The notes under the pieces are model-generated. The model saw nothing but the letters and a program-made list of their open reading frames with translations. It was not told the origin of the DNA and made no database searches. Below are positions 46,392 through 55,072 of a DNA stretch of 64,000 bases, piece after piece. Positions within the stretch are counted from its first letter, which is position 1. Each line of letters begins with the position of its first letter. The stretch lies in contig NZ_CAKXZT010000140.1 in NCBI RefSeq assembly GCF_935825525.1, positions 89,116 through 153,115 on the forward strand, read 5' to 3'. Made by a program: the position numbers and the translations under genes. The DNA is from Mesorhizobium escarrei (GTDB taxonomy: Bacteria > Pseudomonadota > Alphaproteobacteria > Rhizobiales > Rhizobiaceae).

Positions 46392-48962
46392 CTAAGATTC
46401 CAGCACATCCTTGACGATTGTGGCCAGTTGCTTGAGCGAAAACGGCTTCGGCAGGAAACCGAAATGCGCGTCTGCCGGCAGGTTCTTGGCGAACGCGTCC
46501 TCCGCGTAGCCGGAAACGAAGACGAATTTGATGTCCGGCTGCCGCTTCCGCAATTCGCCAAGCAGCGTCGGCCCATCCATTTCCGGCATCACCACATCGG
46601 AAACGACAATGTCGACCTTGCCGCCGAGCGCCTCGAAGATTTCCAGCGCCTCGACGCCCGAGGACGCTTCGTGGACGGTGTAACCGCGCGACGTCAGCGC
46701 CCGCATGCCGCCCATGCGCACGGCATCCTCGTCCTCGACGAGCAGCACCGTGGCCGAACCTGACAGGTCCTTGGCTGCGTCGGCGATCTTTGCCGGTGCA
46801 GCCGGCGCCTCGCCGGGTTCGCCTGCCGTTCTCGCCTCAGCAATGTAGCGCGGCAGGAAGATGCGGAACACCGATCCTTTGCCGACCTCGGAATCGCAGA
46901 AGATGAAGCCGCCTGTCTGCTTGATGATGCCATAGACCATCGACAGGCCGAGGCCGGTGCCCTTGCCGACCTCCTTGGTGGTGAAGAAGGGTTCGAAAAT
47001 CTTCTTGAGCACTTCAGGGGCGATGCCGCTGCCGGTGTCTTCAACTTCGACCACCACATAATCGGCCGGCGCAAGTTCGCGGTAGGGAAGGCTCTTGCTC
47101 TCCTCTGTGGTCACGTTGCGGGTGCGCACGGTGAGTTCGCCGCCGTTCGGCATCGCATCGCGCGCATTGACCGCCAGATTGACGACCACCTGCTCGAATT
47201 GCCCGATGTCGACCTTCACCGGCCACAGATCGCGACCATGATCGACCTTCAGCTTGATGTCGTTGCCGACCAGACGGGCCAGCAGCATCCGCAGATCGGC
47301 AAGCACGTCGGTCAGGTTGAGCACCTCCGGCCGCAGCGTCTGCTTGCGCGAGAAGGCCAGAAGCTGCCGCACCAGCGAGGCCGCCCGGTTGGCGTTCTGC
47401 TTGATGTTCATGATGTCGGGGAAGGACGGGTCCGACGGGCGGTGGTTGGTCAACAAGAGGTCCGACGCCATGATGATGGCGGTCAGCACATTGTTGAAGT
47501 CGTGTGCGATGCCGCCGGCGAGCTGGCCGACCGCCTGCATTTTCTGGCTTTGCGCCATCTGGCCCTCGAGCGCCTTCTGCTCGGTGGTCTCGACGGCGTA
47601 GACGATGGCCGATTCTTCGGCGCCCTCGCCGGTGCCGTCGGCAACCGCGTTGACGTAGAAGCGCATGTGCCGTTCTTCGTTGCCGGGCAGCAGCGTGTCG
47701 ATCGGTTCGATATCGGCCTGCCGTTGCCGCGCTTTCTCAAACGCCGCGGCAAAGGCGGGGCGGTCGCGCTCATGGATCACCGTGTCCAGCCGCACGCGCC
47801 GATCGACCGCGTCCCCGTCGACGACGGAGGAAAACAGCGACAGGAAAGGCGCGTTGGTGCGCAAGATGCGCCCGCGGTTGTCGACAGCCGCTATAGCCAT
47901 CGGCGTCGAATTGAAGAAGCGGGTGAAGCGGATCTCCGAGGCGCGCAGATCGGCGGAAGCGTCCTCGCCTTGCGTCCGGTTGAGCACGATGGTGCGCATC
48001 GGACCGTTGGCGCCCTCGCGGCTGGCCGAAACCCGATGCATGAAACGCACGGGCAGCGCCTCGCCCTTCACTGTCGTCAGATCGAGATCGATGACCGCAT
48101 TGCGGGTGGTGCCGGGATCGGCCTTGACCGAGCGGACCAGCGCCATGCCGTCGCCGGCGACGATCTCCGGAAGCGTGACGGCACCAGGCGTGAAGCTCGT
48201 CAGGTCGATGCCCAGCCACTCTGCAAGCGTGGCGTTGATGTAGGTGACGCGGCCTTCCTGGTCGGCTGAAAAGAAGCCTGCAGGCGCATGGTCGAGATGG
48301 TCGATGGCCTCCTGCAGATCAAGGAAGAACCGCTCCTGCTCGGCCCGTTCTTTCGAGATGTCGGCGAGTTGCCAGGCGAGCAAGGGCAGCCGCTGGCCGG
48401 GGACGCTGAAGGCGCGGGCGCGGACACGGTACCAGCGCGCGCCCGGCTCAGCGCCGAGTCGAATGGATTGGGCAAGCCGAAACTCACCGTCGCCGGGCTG
48501 GCCGTCGCGCAGGCCGGAGGCGAGCCGGTATATGGTCACCGAGGCCTCGGGAACATCGGAAAGCAACCCTTCGACGGTCTTTAGATCCGCCGCGGAAGCC
48601 GCGCCCGTCATCTCGGCATAGGCCCGATTGGCGTAGACGACACGACCCTTGGTGTCGGTGACCAGAAGGCCCTGCGACATTGAATCGACGAAGGCTTTCG
48701 ACAGCTCGTCACTCGTCGAGCGCGGTGTGATCTGCACGAAGCCGATGGCGGTGGCGAACAGGAAGCCGACACCAATCATTGCCAGCACGCCAAGCATTCC
48801 AAGCAGGAATGGATCGCCAAGACGCTCTCTAAAAAGGCCGAAAACGATCGCCGCTCCTGTCAGGACAACGATGAAGACGATGAGCCGGGTGACCGCGCCC
48901 GGTCGCGTGTTCTGGTCGACGATCGGTACCGGATAGAAATCGCCGCGCGCTTCCTTGGCCAT
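46392..48962 (-). CDS. cckA: Cell-cycle hybrid histidine kinase CckA
   Basis: This 856-aa hybrid kinase has two N-terminal membrane helices (about 26-44 and 52-75) and PAS domains at about 85-200, 215-335 and 345-465. A HisKA with His487 (LAGGIAHDFNNVLTAI), an HATPase domain (NLAVNARDAM, GSGIAPEVLKKIFEPFF, GLGLSMVYGI) and a receiver with Asp789 (VVSDVVMPEMDG) follow. This arrangement is that of CckA, which phosphorylates ChpT and through it CtrA. AGGGGG precedes the ATG. Neighbouring the FliO-like gene is usual in rhizobia. Confidence 0.93.
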   Translation of the reverse strand: MAKEARGDFYPVPIVDQNTRPGAVTRLIVFIVVLTGAAIVFGLFRERLGDPFLLGMLGVLAMIGVGFLFATAIGFVQITPRSTSDELSKAFVDSMSQGLLVTDTKGRVVYANRAYAEMTGAASAADLKTVEGLLSDVPEASVTIYRLASGLRDGQPGDGEFRLAQSIRLGAEPGARWYRVRARAFSVPGQRLPLLAWQLADISKERAEQERFFLDLQEAIDHLDHAPAGFFSADQEGRVTYINATLAEWLGIDLTSFTPGAVTLPEIVAGDGMALVRSVKADPGTTRNAVIDLDLTTVKGEALPVRFMHRVSASREGANGPMRTIVLNRTQGEDASADLRASEIRFTRFFNSTPMAIAAVDNRGRILRTNAPFLSLFSSVVDGDAVDRRVRLDTVIHERDRPAFAAAFEKARQRQADIEPIDTLLPGNEERHMRFYVNAVADGTGEGAEESAIVYAVETTEQKALEGQMAQSQKMQAVGQLAGGIAHDFNNVLTAIIMASDLLLTNHRPSDPSFPDIMNIKQNANRAASLVRQLLAFSRKQTLRPEVLNLTDVLADLRMLLARLVGNDIKLKVDHGRDLWPVKVDIGQFEQVVVNLAVNARDAMPNGGELTVRTRNVTTEESKSLPYRELAPADYVVVEVEDTGSGIAPEVLKKIFEPFFTTKEVGKGTGLGLSMVYGIIKQTGGFIFCDSEVGKGSVFRIFLPRYIAEARTAGEPGEAPAAPAKIADAAKDLSGSATVLLVEDEDAVRMGGMRALTSRGYTVHEASSGVEALEIFEALGGKVDIVVSDVVMPEMDGPTLLGELRKRQPDIKFVFVSGYAEDAFAKNLPADAHFGFLPKPFSLKQLATIVKDVLES

Positions 48963-49077
48963 GTGCCCCCTGCTCGTGAATTCCGGTACTTGCCCCTGCC
49001 CGGTTGAATCACATTCTCAGGGTCCGGAAAAGGCCTTGGCGGCAAATGTCCGCTAAAATTGACACCCGTTCGGCGCC

Positions 49078-49147
49078 TGGTGCGGTGAATCCGAAATTCG
49101 CATCATGCTGGTCCGACGCGGAGGGAATTTCGGATTTATCACACCAG
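49078..49147. repeat. Palindromic repeat, family A copy 1
   Basis: TGGTGCGGTGAATCCGAAAT (left) mirrors ATTTCGGATTTATCACACCA (right). A matching copy lies at 51453-51530. It is followed after 25 bases by family B copy 1. Confidence 0.8.
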
Positions 49148-49172
49148 CAACTTGCTGAAAAATCCAGTGTCG

Positions 49173-49224
49173 TGGATTGAAGTGGGAACGCTGACGCCCT
49201 CAATTCGCAGAAACTTAAAATCCA
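49173..49224. repeat. Palindromic repeat, family B copy 1
   Basis: TGGATTGAAGTGGGAACGCT at the left and AACTTAAAATCCA at the right form an imperfect palindrome. It aligns with the reverse complement of the element at 51375-51430, sharing GAACGCTGAYGCC. No gene was recognised in 48963-49332. Confidence 0.75.
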
Positions 49225-49332
49225 CCTCATGGGTGTTTCAAGCTGTTCACGAAGCGCGAAACGTAACTTGCAGTCGCGTGCCGCAACAGTCTAGTGTCGC
49301 GTCTTCTTCGAAAGCTGATTTTGGGGGCACCA

Positions 49333-50067
49333 ATGCTGCAGTGGCTGGATAGCGTGGCGGGTCCTGGTTATGCCGCGGCAATCCTGTGGACCTTTGTCGC
49401 GCTTGTCCTTGTGGTCATCGTTCTCCTCATCATCAAGCTGGTCCGCAATCTGACCTTTGGAACATTCGTTGCCGGCGGCAGGAACCGCAAGACGCGGCTG
49501 GCCGTGATGGACGCCACCGCAGTCGACAGTCACCGCCGGTTGGTGCTGGTGCGCCGCGACGATATCGAGCACCTGCTGCTGATCGGCGGCCCGACCGACG
49601 TCGTCGTCGAACGCGACATCAGGCTGTCGGCGCTGCGCCGTCCTGCACTGACCGGAGATGGCGGCGGCCATCAGCCGGCACCGCCGCCGCGCGCGCCTCA
49701 ACCGGCTCCTGCGCCAGTGAGGCAAGCACCGTCTCCGCAGCCGGCAAGCACGGCCCCAACGCCTGTCCGGCCGCATCAGCCCGCACCGGCGCCGGCGCCG
49801 AGGCCGGCAGCGCAAAGCCCTCAATCGGCGACCATCACGCCGCTGCCCGCCTACGCCAATGCCGTTCGGTACGCGCCATCGCCGGCAAGACAGGATTCCC
49901 CGGCAAAAGAGGATTCCATTGACGATACACTGATGAGGGAACTCGAGGTCTCGTTGGATGAGCCGCACCCCGCCAAGCCGGAGAGCAAGCCCGCGGCGAA
50001 AGCGCCGTCGTCCCTCGATGACGAGATGACGAAGCTTCTCGGCGAGCTGTCCAGCCAGAAAAGATAA
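49333..50067 (+). CDS. FliO-like membrane protein with Pro-rich region
   Basis: This 244-aa protein has one membrane helix (AAAILWTFVALVLVVIVLLI), then a FliO-type domain (DSHRRLVLVRRDDIEHLLLI and GGPTDVVVERDIR), a Pro/Ala-rich linker of about 90 residues, and a C-terminal acidic helix. GGGGGC precedes the ATG at 49333. FliO helps to assemble the flagellar export gate, but flagellar genes are not adjacent here. The same gene next to cckA is frequent in rhizobia, so a role apart from flagella is possible. Confidence 0.7.
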   Translation: MLQWLDSVAGPGYAAAILWTFVALVLVVIVLLIIKLVRNLTFGTFVAGGRNRKTRLAVMDATAVDSHRRLVLVRRDDIEHLLLIGGPTDVVVERDIRLSALRRPALTGDGGGHQPAPPPRAPQPAPAPVRQAPSPQPASTAPTPVRPHQPAPAPAPRPAAQSPQSATITPLPAYANAVRYAPSPARQDSPAKEDSIDDTLMRELEVSLDEPHPAKPESKPAAKAPSSLDDEMTKLLGELSSQKR

Positions 50068-50083
50068 CCGGCCAACAGCTCAC

Positions 50084-50107
50084 AAAAAATGGCCGGAGAC
50101 CGGCCAT
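50084..50107 (-). terminator. Terminator for dksA
   Basis: ATGGCCGG (50089-50096) and CCGGCCAT (50100-50107) form a perfect 8-bp stem with a 3-base loop. On the minus strand it is followed by TTTTTT (50089-50084). It lies 60 bases past the dksA stop. Confidence 0.8.
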
Positions 50108-50168
50108 GACAAAATTCGCTATTGGCTGCTTTTTGACGCTTCGCCCGTTTAGACGCTTCGCCGGTGCT

Positions 50169-50585
50169 TCAGTCGTCGCGGTAGACCTTCTCGCGGCGTT
50201 CGTGGCGCTCCTGCGCCTCGATCGAAAGGGTCGCGATCGGACGCGCATCGAGCCGCTTCAGTGCGATGGGCTCGCCGGTTTCCTCACAATAGCCGTAAGT
50301 GCCTTCATCGATGCGCTGAAGCGCAGAATCAATCTTTGAAATGAGTTTCCGCTGGCGATCGCGGGCGCGAAGTTCGATGGCGCGGTCGGTTTCCGAAGAG
50401 GCGCGATCGGCGAGATCGGGGTGGTTGGCGTTTTCCTGCTGCAGGATTTCAAGAGTTTCGCGCGCTTCGCGCAGTATGTCGTTCTTCCAGGTGACGAGCT
50501 TCAGGCGAAAGTAGGATTTCTGCCGCTCGTTCATGAACGGCTCGTCTTCGGAGGGTACGTAATCGGCGGTAACGATGTCGTTCAT
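50169..50585 (-). CDS. dksA: DksA-type RNA polymerase regulator, cysteine-poor
   Basis: This 138-aa protein has a coiled coil with the tip motif DLADRA (57-62), which enters the RNA polymerase secondary channel and works with ppGpp. The C-terminal globular part reads TYGYCEETGEPIALKRLDAR then IATLSIEAQERHE. Of the four zinc Cys of E. coli DksA only Cys100 remains; Thr103, Ser121 and Ala124 replace the others. The start at 50585 is the family start. A terminator lies downstream. Confidence 0.93.
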   Translation of the reverse strand: MNDIVTADYVPSEDEPFMNERQKSYFRLKLVTWKNDILREARETLEILQQENANHPDLADRASSETDRAIELRARDRQRKLISKIDSALQRIDEGTYGYCEETGEPIALKRLDARPIATLSIEAQERHERREKVYRDD

Positions 50586-50848
50586 TCGACTCACCCAACA
50601 GCCCCAATTTTGGCGCCTATATATTCGCGGACCGAATGCTGCACAAGCGCAATCGACGACAGTTTCACGCAATTGTTAATCTCGGCCAAAATGCTATGGG
50701 GCGCATCATTCGCATGAAGGGCGCCACCGAATTCGCGTATGATTCGCTGGGTTTGAAGGGTGCCGGCCATTGTGCGCAAGGCGTTTCTCATGACTAATCC
50801 CGCAGCGCCTTTTGACGAGTTTCGGTGTTTGGCACAAGCGAGGAACCG

Positions 50849-51352
50849 GTGAGCAAGCTTTATCTGCTGAGGCATGCGAAGGCCGGATGGGCCCTGCCGG
50901 GCATGCGCGATTACGATCGTCCACTCGACGCATCCGGCGTCGCCGACGCCGAAACGATGGGTGCGGTCATGCGGGCCTGCAACTACATTCCGGACCTAAC
51001 CCTTTGCTCGAATGCAAAACGAGCGCGCCAAACGCTTGAAGGCCTGGCCGGTCACACCGATACGGGCCGGGTTCTGTTCCTGGAGACGCTCTACAGCGAG
51101 GATGCCGCCGGCTATCTCAACCTCATCCGCGGCAATGGCGGGCCAGGCTCGCTGCTCGTCGTCGGCCACAACCCGATGACGGAAGATCTCACTATTGCGC
51201 TTTCGGGTGACGGCGACGAGGCTGCGAGGGGAATGCTGAACCACGGCTTCCCGACCTCCGGCCTCGCGGTCGTCCGTTTTCCAGGCAGTCTTGCCAACGC
51301 CTCGCAGGGCACCGGCTATCTCGAAACCTTCCTGTCGCCGGCCGATCTCTGA
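50849..51352 (+). CDS. sixA: SixA-type phosphohistidine phosphatase
   Basis: This 167-aa histidine phosphatase starts with GTG at 50849 behind GAGGAA. The RHG motif is LYLLRHAKAGW (His9), the second active-site His is in VVGHNPMTEDL, and LCSNAKRARQTLEGL supplies the family Arg block. SixA removes phosphate from HPt or PTS phosphohistidines in E. coli. An HPt protein and CckA are encoded in this same window, but a link is only conjecture. Confidence 0.82.
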   Translation: MSKLYLLRHAKAGWALPGMRDYDRPLDASGVADAETMGAVMRACNYIPDLTLCSNAKRARQTLEGLAGHTDTGRVLFLETLYSEDAAGYLNLIRGNGGPGSLLVVGHNPMTEDLTIALSGDGDEAARGMLNHGFPTSGLAVVRFPGSLANASQGTGYLETFLSPADL

Positions 51353-51374
51353 CGCCATTTCAAACGCAGCGTGG

Positions 51375-51430
51375 TGGATTTGAAGTTCCTGCCACTTCAA
51401 TGGCATCAGCGTTCAGGAACTTCAAATCCA
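51375..51430. repeat. Palindromic repeat, family B copy 2
   Basis: TGGATTTGAAGTTCCTG (51375-51391) is the exact inverse of CAGGAACTTCAAATCCA (51414-51430), a 17-bp perfect stem. The reverse complement aligns with the element at 49173-49224. Confidence 0.85.
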
Positions 51431-51452
51431 AAACAACTTGAAACAATGGTTT

Positions 51453-51530
51453 GCTAGTGTGGCTTAGAATCCGAAATTCGCTCACTGCGCTGCTCCAAGG
51501 TACTGCGAATTTCGGATTCGCCACACTAGC
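51453..51530. repeat. Palindromic repeat, family A copy 2
   Basis: GCTAGTGTGGCTTAGAATCC with GAAATTCGC mirrors GCGAATTTC with GGATTCGCCACACTAGC. It lies 22 bases after family B copy 2, giving the order B-A, the inverse of A-B at 49.1 kb. Confidence 0.85.
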
Positions 51531-51577
51531 CGGCAGCGCCTATATCGGGGCGTACCGAAGCCCCGAGAGACCGCATT

Positions 51578-53092
51578 TTGGCATCATCGCTGACCACTTT
51601 CACCGACGAGGCGAAGATTGCCCTGGATACGCTGTCGGGGCGCGCTACCGGGCTTTTTTCGCCATCGCTGCGGCTGGGTGTTACCGGCCTCTCCCGCGCC
51701 GGCAAGACGGTGTTCATCTCAGCCTTTGTCCACAATCTGATCCATGGCGGGCGGTTGCCGCTGTTCGAGGCGCAGAAATCGGGACGTATCGCCCGTGCCT
51801 TCCTCGAAGAGCAACCCGATGACGCCGTGCCGCGATTCCAGTACGAGGACCACATCGCAGCCCTGGTCAACGACCGCCTGTGGCCGGATTCGACACGTGC
51901 CATTTCTGAGCTGAGGCTTACCATCGAATATGAATCGGCCTCTGGCTGGAGCCGCATGTTCTCATCAGGCAGATTGTCGGTCGATATCGTCGACTATCCT
52001 GGGGAATGGCTGCTTGACCTGCCGCTGCTCGGCAAATCCTACGCTGATTTCTCACGCGAAGCCTTTGACATGGCCGTGCTACCGGTGCGCGCCGACCTTT
52101 CGCAGGAATGGCGCGCGCTCTCCGCCGCAGTCGACCCGAATGCCGACGCCGACGAGATGACGGCGCGAGGCCTCGCCGAGAGCTTCGCCGCATATCTCAA
52201 GGCATGCAAGCTCGACGATCGGGCGCTTTCGACCCTGCCACCCGGCCGTTTCCTGATGCCCGGCGATCTTGAGGGCTCACCGGCGCTGACCTTCGCGCCG
52301 CTGCCGGGCCTGAGCGAGCGGCGGGCGCGGTCCGGGTCGCTTCAGGCGATGATGGAGCGGCGCTACGAGGCCTACAAGACGCATGTCGTAAAGCCGTTCT
52401 TCCGGGAGCACATCACGCGCCTCGATCGTCAGATAGTTGTGATAGACGCCTTGCAGGCCTTGAATGCGGGGCCAGGCGCGATGGCCGATCTCGAACGTGC
52501 GGTGACCGAAATCCTCGCCTGCTTCCGCCCCGGTCGCGGCAATTTCCTGACCGACTTTTTTTCAAGGCGCATCGACCGCATATTGGTAGCGGCGACAAAG
52601 GCGGACCATCTGCACCACGAAAGCCATGACCGGCTGCAGTCGATCGTGCGGCGGCTTGCCGACCGTGCCGTGGCGCGGGCGAATTTCACCGGCGCCGATG
52701 TCGACGTGGTCGCCCTGGCGGCGGTGCGAGCGACCCGGGAAGGCACGGTCAAGCAAGGCCGTGAGACGCTGCCGGTCATCATTGGCACACCGTTGAAAGG
52801 TGAAAAGATCAACGGCGAAACATTTGATGGTAGAACAGAAACAGCCATATTTCCCGGTGACTTACCGGAGAAAATTGATGCAGTGTTCGATGTCTCTGGA
52901 CCAGACCGTCGGCAGAACCCAGGCCATCGGCAAAGCCCAAGCCATCGGCAGGGCAATGAGGACCCGGCGATCCGCTTCGTGCGTTTTCGCCCGCCAAAAC
53001 TCGAACGCACTGCCGAAGGCGTCACGCTGTCGCTGCCGCATATCAGGCTCGACCGCGCCCTGCAGTTCCTGATCGGAGATCATCTGGCATGA
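51578..53092 (+). CDS. YcjX-family (DUF463) GTPase-like protein
   Basis: This 504-aa protein starts with TTG at 51578 (MASSLTTFTDEAKIALDTL). Walker A is GLSRAGKT (37-44), and family blocks include FISAFVHNLIHGGRLPLFEA, VDIVDYPGEWLLDLPLL and RFLMPGDLEGSPALTF. Members have a P-loop fold with GTP binding shown for Shewanella YcjX. The next gene, YcjF-like, overlaps it by four bases. The pair is conserved across proteobacteria and linked to envelope stress, but its role is unknown. Confidence 0.88.
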   Translation: MASSLTTFTDEAKIALDTLSGRATGLFSPSLRLGVTGLSRAGKTVFISAFVHNLIHGGRLPLFEAQKSGRIARAFLEEQPDDAVPRFQYEDHIAALVNDRLWPDSTRAISELRLTIEYESASGWSRMFSSGRLSVDIVDYPGEWLLDLPLLGKSYADFSREAFDMAVLPVRADLSQEWRALSAAVDPNADADEMTARGLAESFAAYLKACKLDDRALSTLPPGRFLMPGDLEGSPALTFAPLPGLSERRARSGSLQAMMERRYEAYKTHVVKPFFREHITRLDRQIVVIDALQALNAGPGAMADLERAVTEILACFRPGRGNFLTDFFSRRIDRILVAATKADHLHHESHDRLQSIVRRLADRAVARANFTGADVDVVALAAVRATREGTVKQGRETLPVIIGTPLKGEKINGETFDGRTETAIFPGDLPEKIDAVFDVSGPDRRQNPGHRQSPSHRQGNEDPAIRFVRFRPPKLERTAEGVTLSLPHIRLDRALQFLIGDHLA

Positions 53093-54177
53093 CCGCGCCC
53101 CGCAAGCCGGCGGCATTTCGCATCGAACCGGAAGCCCAGCCAAAGCAACAGGCAGCCTTGCGCCAGCCCGACGTCGCTGCGGCCAGAAAACCACGCACCG
53201 TGAACGCTGATCTTGCCGTCGTCACGCCGGCGGAAATCGACGTTTTCGACGAGCCGGACATCATCGCCGCCGAACCGCCGCCGGCGACCGCGCCGCGGCA
53301 GCGTTCGATATCAGGCAGTCTGTTCTTCGGCGCATTGGGCGTTCTGGTTTCGCTGGCCCTCGGCCTATGGACCGACCAGTTGATTCGCGATCTGTTCGCG
53401 CGTGCCGAATGGCTGGGCTGGCTGGCCGCCGGCATGGCCGTGATCGCACTGCTCGCGCTTCTGGTCATCCTTGCCCGAGAGTTCCTGGCGATCGCCCGCC
53501 TCGCCGAGGTCGAAAAGCTGCAGAAGCGGGCGCTCGACGCCATCGCCCGCGACGATCCGAAGGCCGCTCGCGCCGTGGTCGACGAACTCTCGGCCTTTGT
53601 CGCGGCCAAGCCCGAAACCGCGGCCGGCAGACGGGCGCTGGCAGACTTGCGCGACGAGATCATCGACGGTGGCAATCTGGTGCGCCTGGCCGAGACCGAA
53701 ATCCTCGGCCCCCTCGACGCGCGCGCCAAGGTGATGATCCTCGAAGCGGCGAAGCGTGTGTCGCTGGTGACGGCGGTCAGCCCTCGCGCTCTGGCCGACG
53801 TCGCGTACGTCGTGTTCGAAGCCGGCCGGCTGATTCGCCGCCTGTCGGAGCTTTATGGCGGCCGGCCGGGCACGCTGGGGTTCTTCCGGCTGGCACGCAG
53901 CGTTCTCGCCCATCTGGCGGTGACCGGCTCGATTGCCGTCGGCGACAGTTTCGTGCAACAGATCGTCGGCCATGGCCTTGCCGCCCGGCTCTCGGCAAAA
54001 CTTGGCGAAGGCGTTGTCAACGGCATGATGACGGCGCGCATCGGCATTGCTGCGATGGAAACCGCAAGGCCTCTGCCCTTCAGCGCCGCGAGGCGGCCCG
54101 GCATGGGCGATTTCCTGTCCGCGCTGACATCATTTGCAACCAAAAAGCAGAAGGAAACATCCGCTTCCGACACGTGA
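53089..54177 (+). CDS. YcjF-family (DUF697) membrane protein
   Basis: This 362-aa protein has a Pro/Ala-rich cytoplasmic N-terminus, two membrane helices (ISGSLFFGALGVLVSLALGL and WLAAGMAVIALLALLVILA, about residues 75-130), and a C-terminal domain with GGRPGTLGFFRLARSVLAHL and IVGHGLAARLSAKLGEGVVN. It is coupled to the YcjX gene by an ATGA overlap, so the two probably work as one complex. Confidence 0.88.
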   Translation: MTAPRKPAAFRIEPEAQPKQQAALRQPDVAAARKPRTVNADLAVVTPAEIDVFDEPDIIAAEPPPATAPRQRSISGSLFFGALGVLVSLALGLWTDQLIRDLFARAEWLGWLAAGMAVIALLALLVILAREFLAIARLAEVEKLQKRALDAIARDDPKAARAVVDELSAFVAAKPETAAGRRALADLRDEIIDGGNLVRLAETEILGPLDARAKVMILEAAKRVSLVTAVSPRALADVAYVVFEAGRLIRRLSELYGGRPGTLGFFRLARSVLAHLAVTGSIAVGDSFVQQIVGHGLAARLSAKLGEGVVNGMMTARIGIAAMETARPLPFSAARRPGMGDFLSALTSFATKKQKETSASDT

Positions 54178-54354
54178 CAACCGTCTCCGACGTCGCACGT
54201 CCTGCTAGGCACGCAAGGGGACGCTGCAGCACTGATCGCAGCGCAAATCGCTTCCGACTTTCGGGCTCATGCGCAAGCGGTGACGAAGCATTAACCAATC
54301 TTGTTCATGGTCGGACCGGTTCCAAACTAGTCTCTTTGTTGCCGGGTGTCGTCG

Positions 54355-54909
54355 ATGAAAAGCGTGATCTTGTCTAGCATCCTGCCCATGGCAGTCGTGG
54401 TTTCAACAACCGCCGGCATGGCCGAAAAGACCTTTGCAGCAGAACGGGACAAGAAGTTCTTTCAATCGGTGAAAGGCGAATGGGTCGGCCCGGGGGAGAT
54501 TGTCGCCGGGAAATACAAGGGCACGAAATTCACCTGCAATTTCACCGGTTCGACGCCGGACGGCAAGATCGGCATGTCGCTCGACGGCGGTTGCCGGGTC
54601 GGCATATTCACCCAGCAGATGTCGGCAACGATCCAGCACAAGGGCCGCGAGGGCTACAAGGGCAGCTTCATGGGCGGTGCCGCCGGTTCCGGTCTCGACA
54701 TCATCGGCGGCAACGTGGTCAGCGCCAACAAGGTCGTCTTCACCATCAACCGCAACCAGTTGCGCGGCGTCATGCAGGCTCTTGTCCCCAACGACAATTC
54801 GATGACTGTGACGGTTGCGGTGCGCGTCGACCAGCAATTGGTGCCGGTCATCGGCATGAAGCTGAAGCGCGTCGATACGCTCGAAGTCGGCTCCATCGCG
54901 CCGAACTGA
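54355..54909 (+). CDS. Exported protein of unknown function, 184 aa
   Basis: The Met at 54355 gives an N-terminal hydrophobic signal (MKSVILSSILPMAVVVSTTA) and a mature beta-rich domain: FFQSVKGEWVGPGEIVAGKY, KFTCNFTGSTPDGKIGMSLD and RVGIFTQQMSATIQ. Two Cys could form a disulfide. A GTG at 54346 is an alternative start. The pattern is common in rhizobial periplasmic proteins but the family has no known function. Confidence 0.7.
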   Translation: MKSVILSSILPMAVVVSTTAGMAEKTFAAERDKKFFQSVKGEWVGPGEIVAGKYKGTKFTCNFTGSTPDGKIGMSLDGGCRVGIFTQQMSATIQHKGREGYKGSFMGGAAGSGLDIIGGNVVSANKVVFTINRNQLRGVMQALVPNDNSMTVTVAVRVDQQLVPVIGMKLKRVDTLEVGSIAPN

Positions 54910-55072
54910 CCGATCGTCAGCGCATCCAGGGAACTTGCGGCGCGGCGCCCGCCTGCCACACTGCTGCACCAGTTTCCGGATTCGGACTGTTCGATCTCAG
55001 CCGAAGCCCCTATCTTGGCTGCTCGATGCCGCAGCACGTGCAGCGGTCCTTAGAGAGAACGGAACGGCAGGC

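Noticed and set aside
50591..50875. 94-codon minus-strand ORF upstream of dksA
   Set aside because: It covers the dksA leader and the sixA start region, with no ribosome binding site or recognisable domain.
51451..51822. 123-codon plus-strand ORF before the YcjX gene
   Set aside because: Its first part translates palindrome A and the rest overlaps the YcjX gene in another frame.
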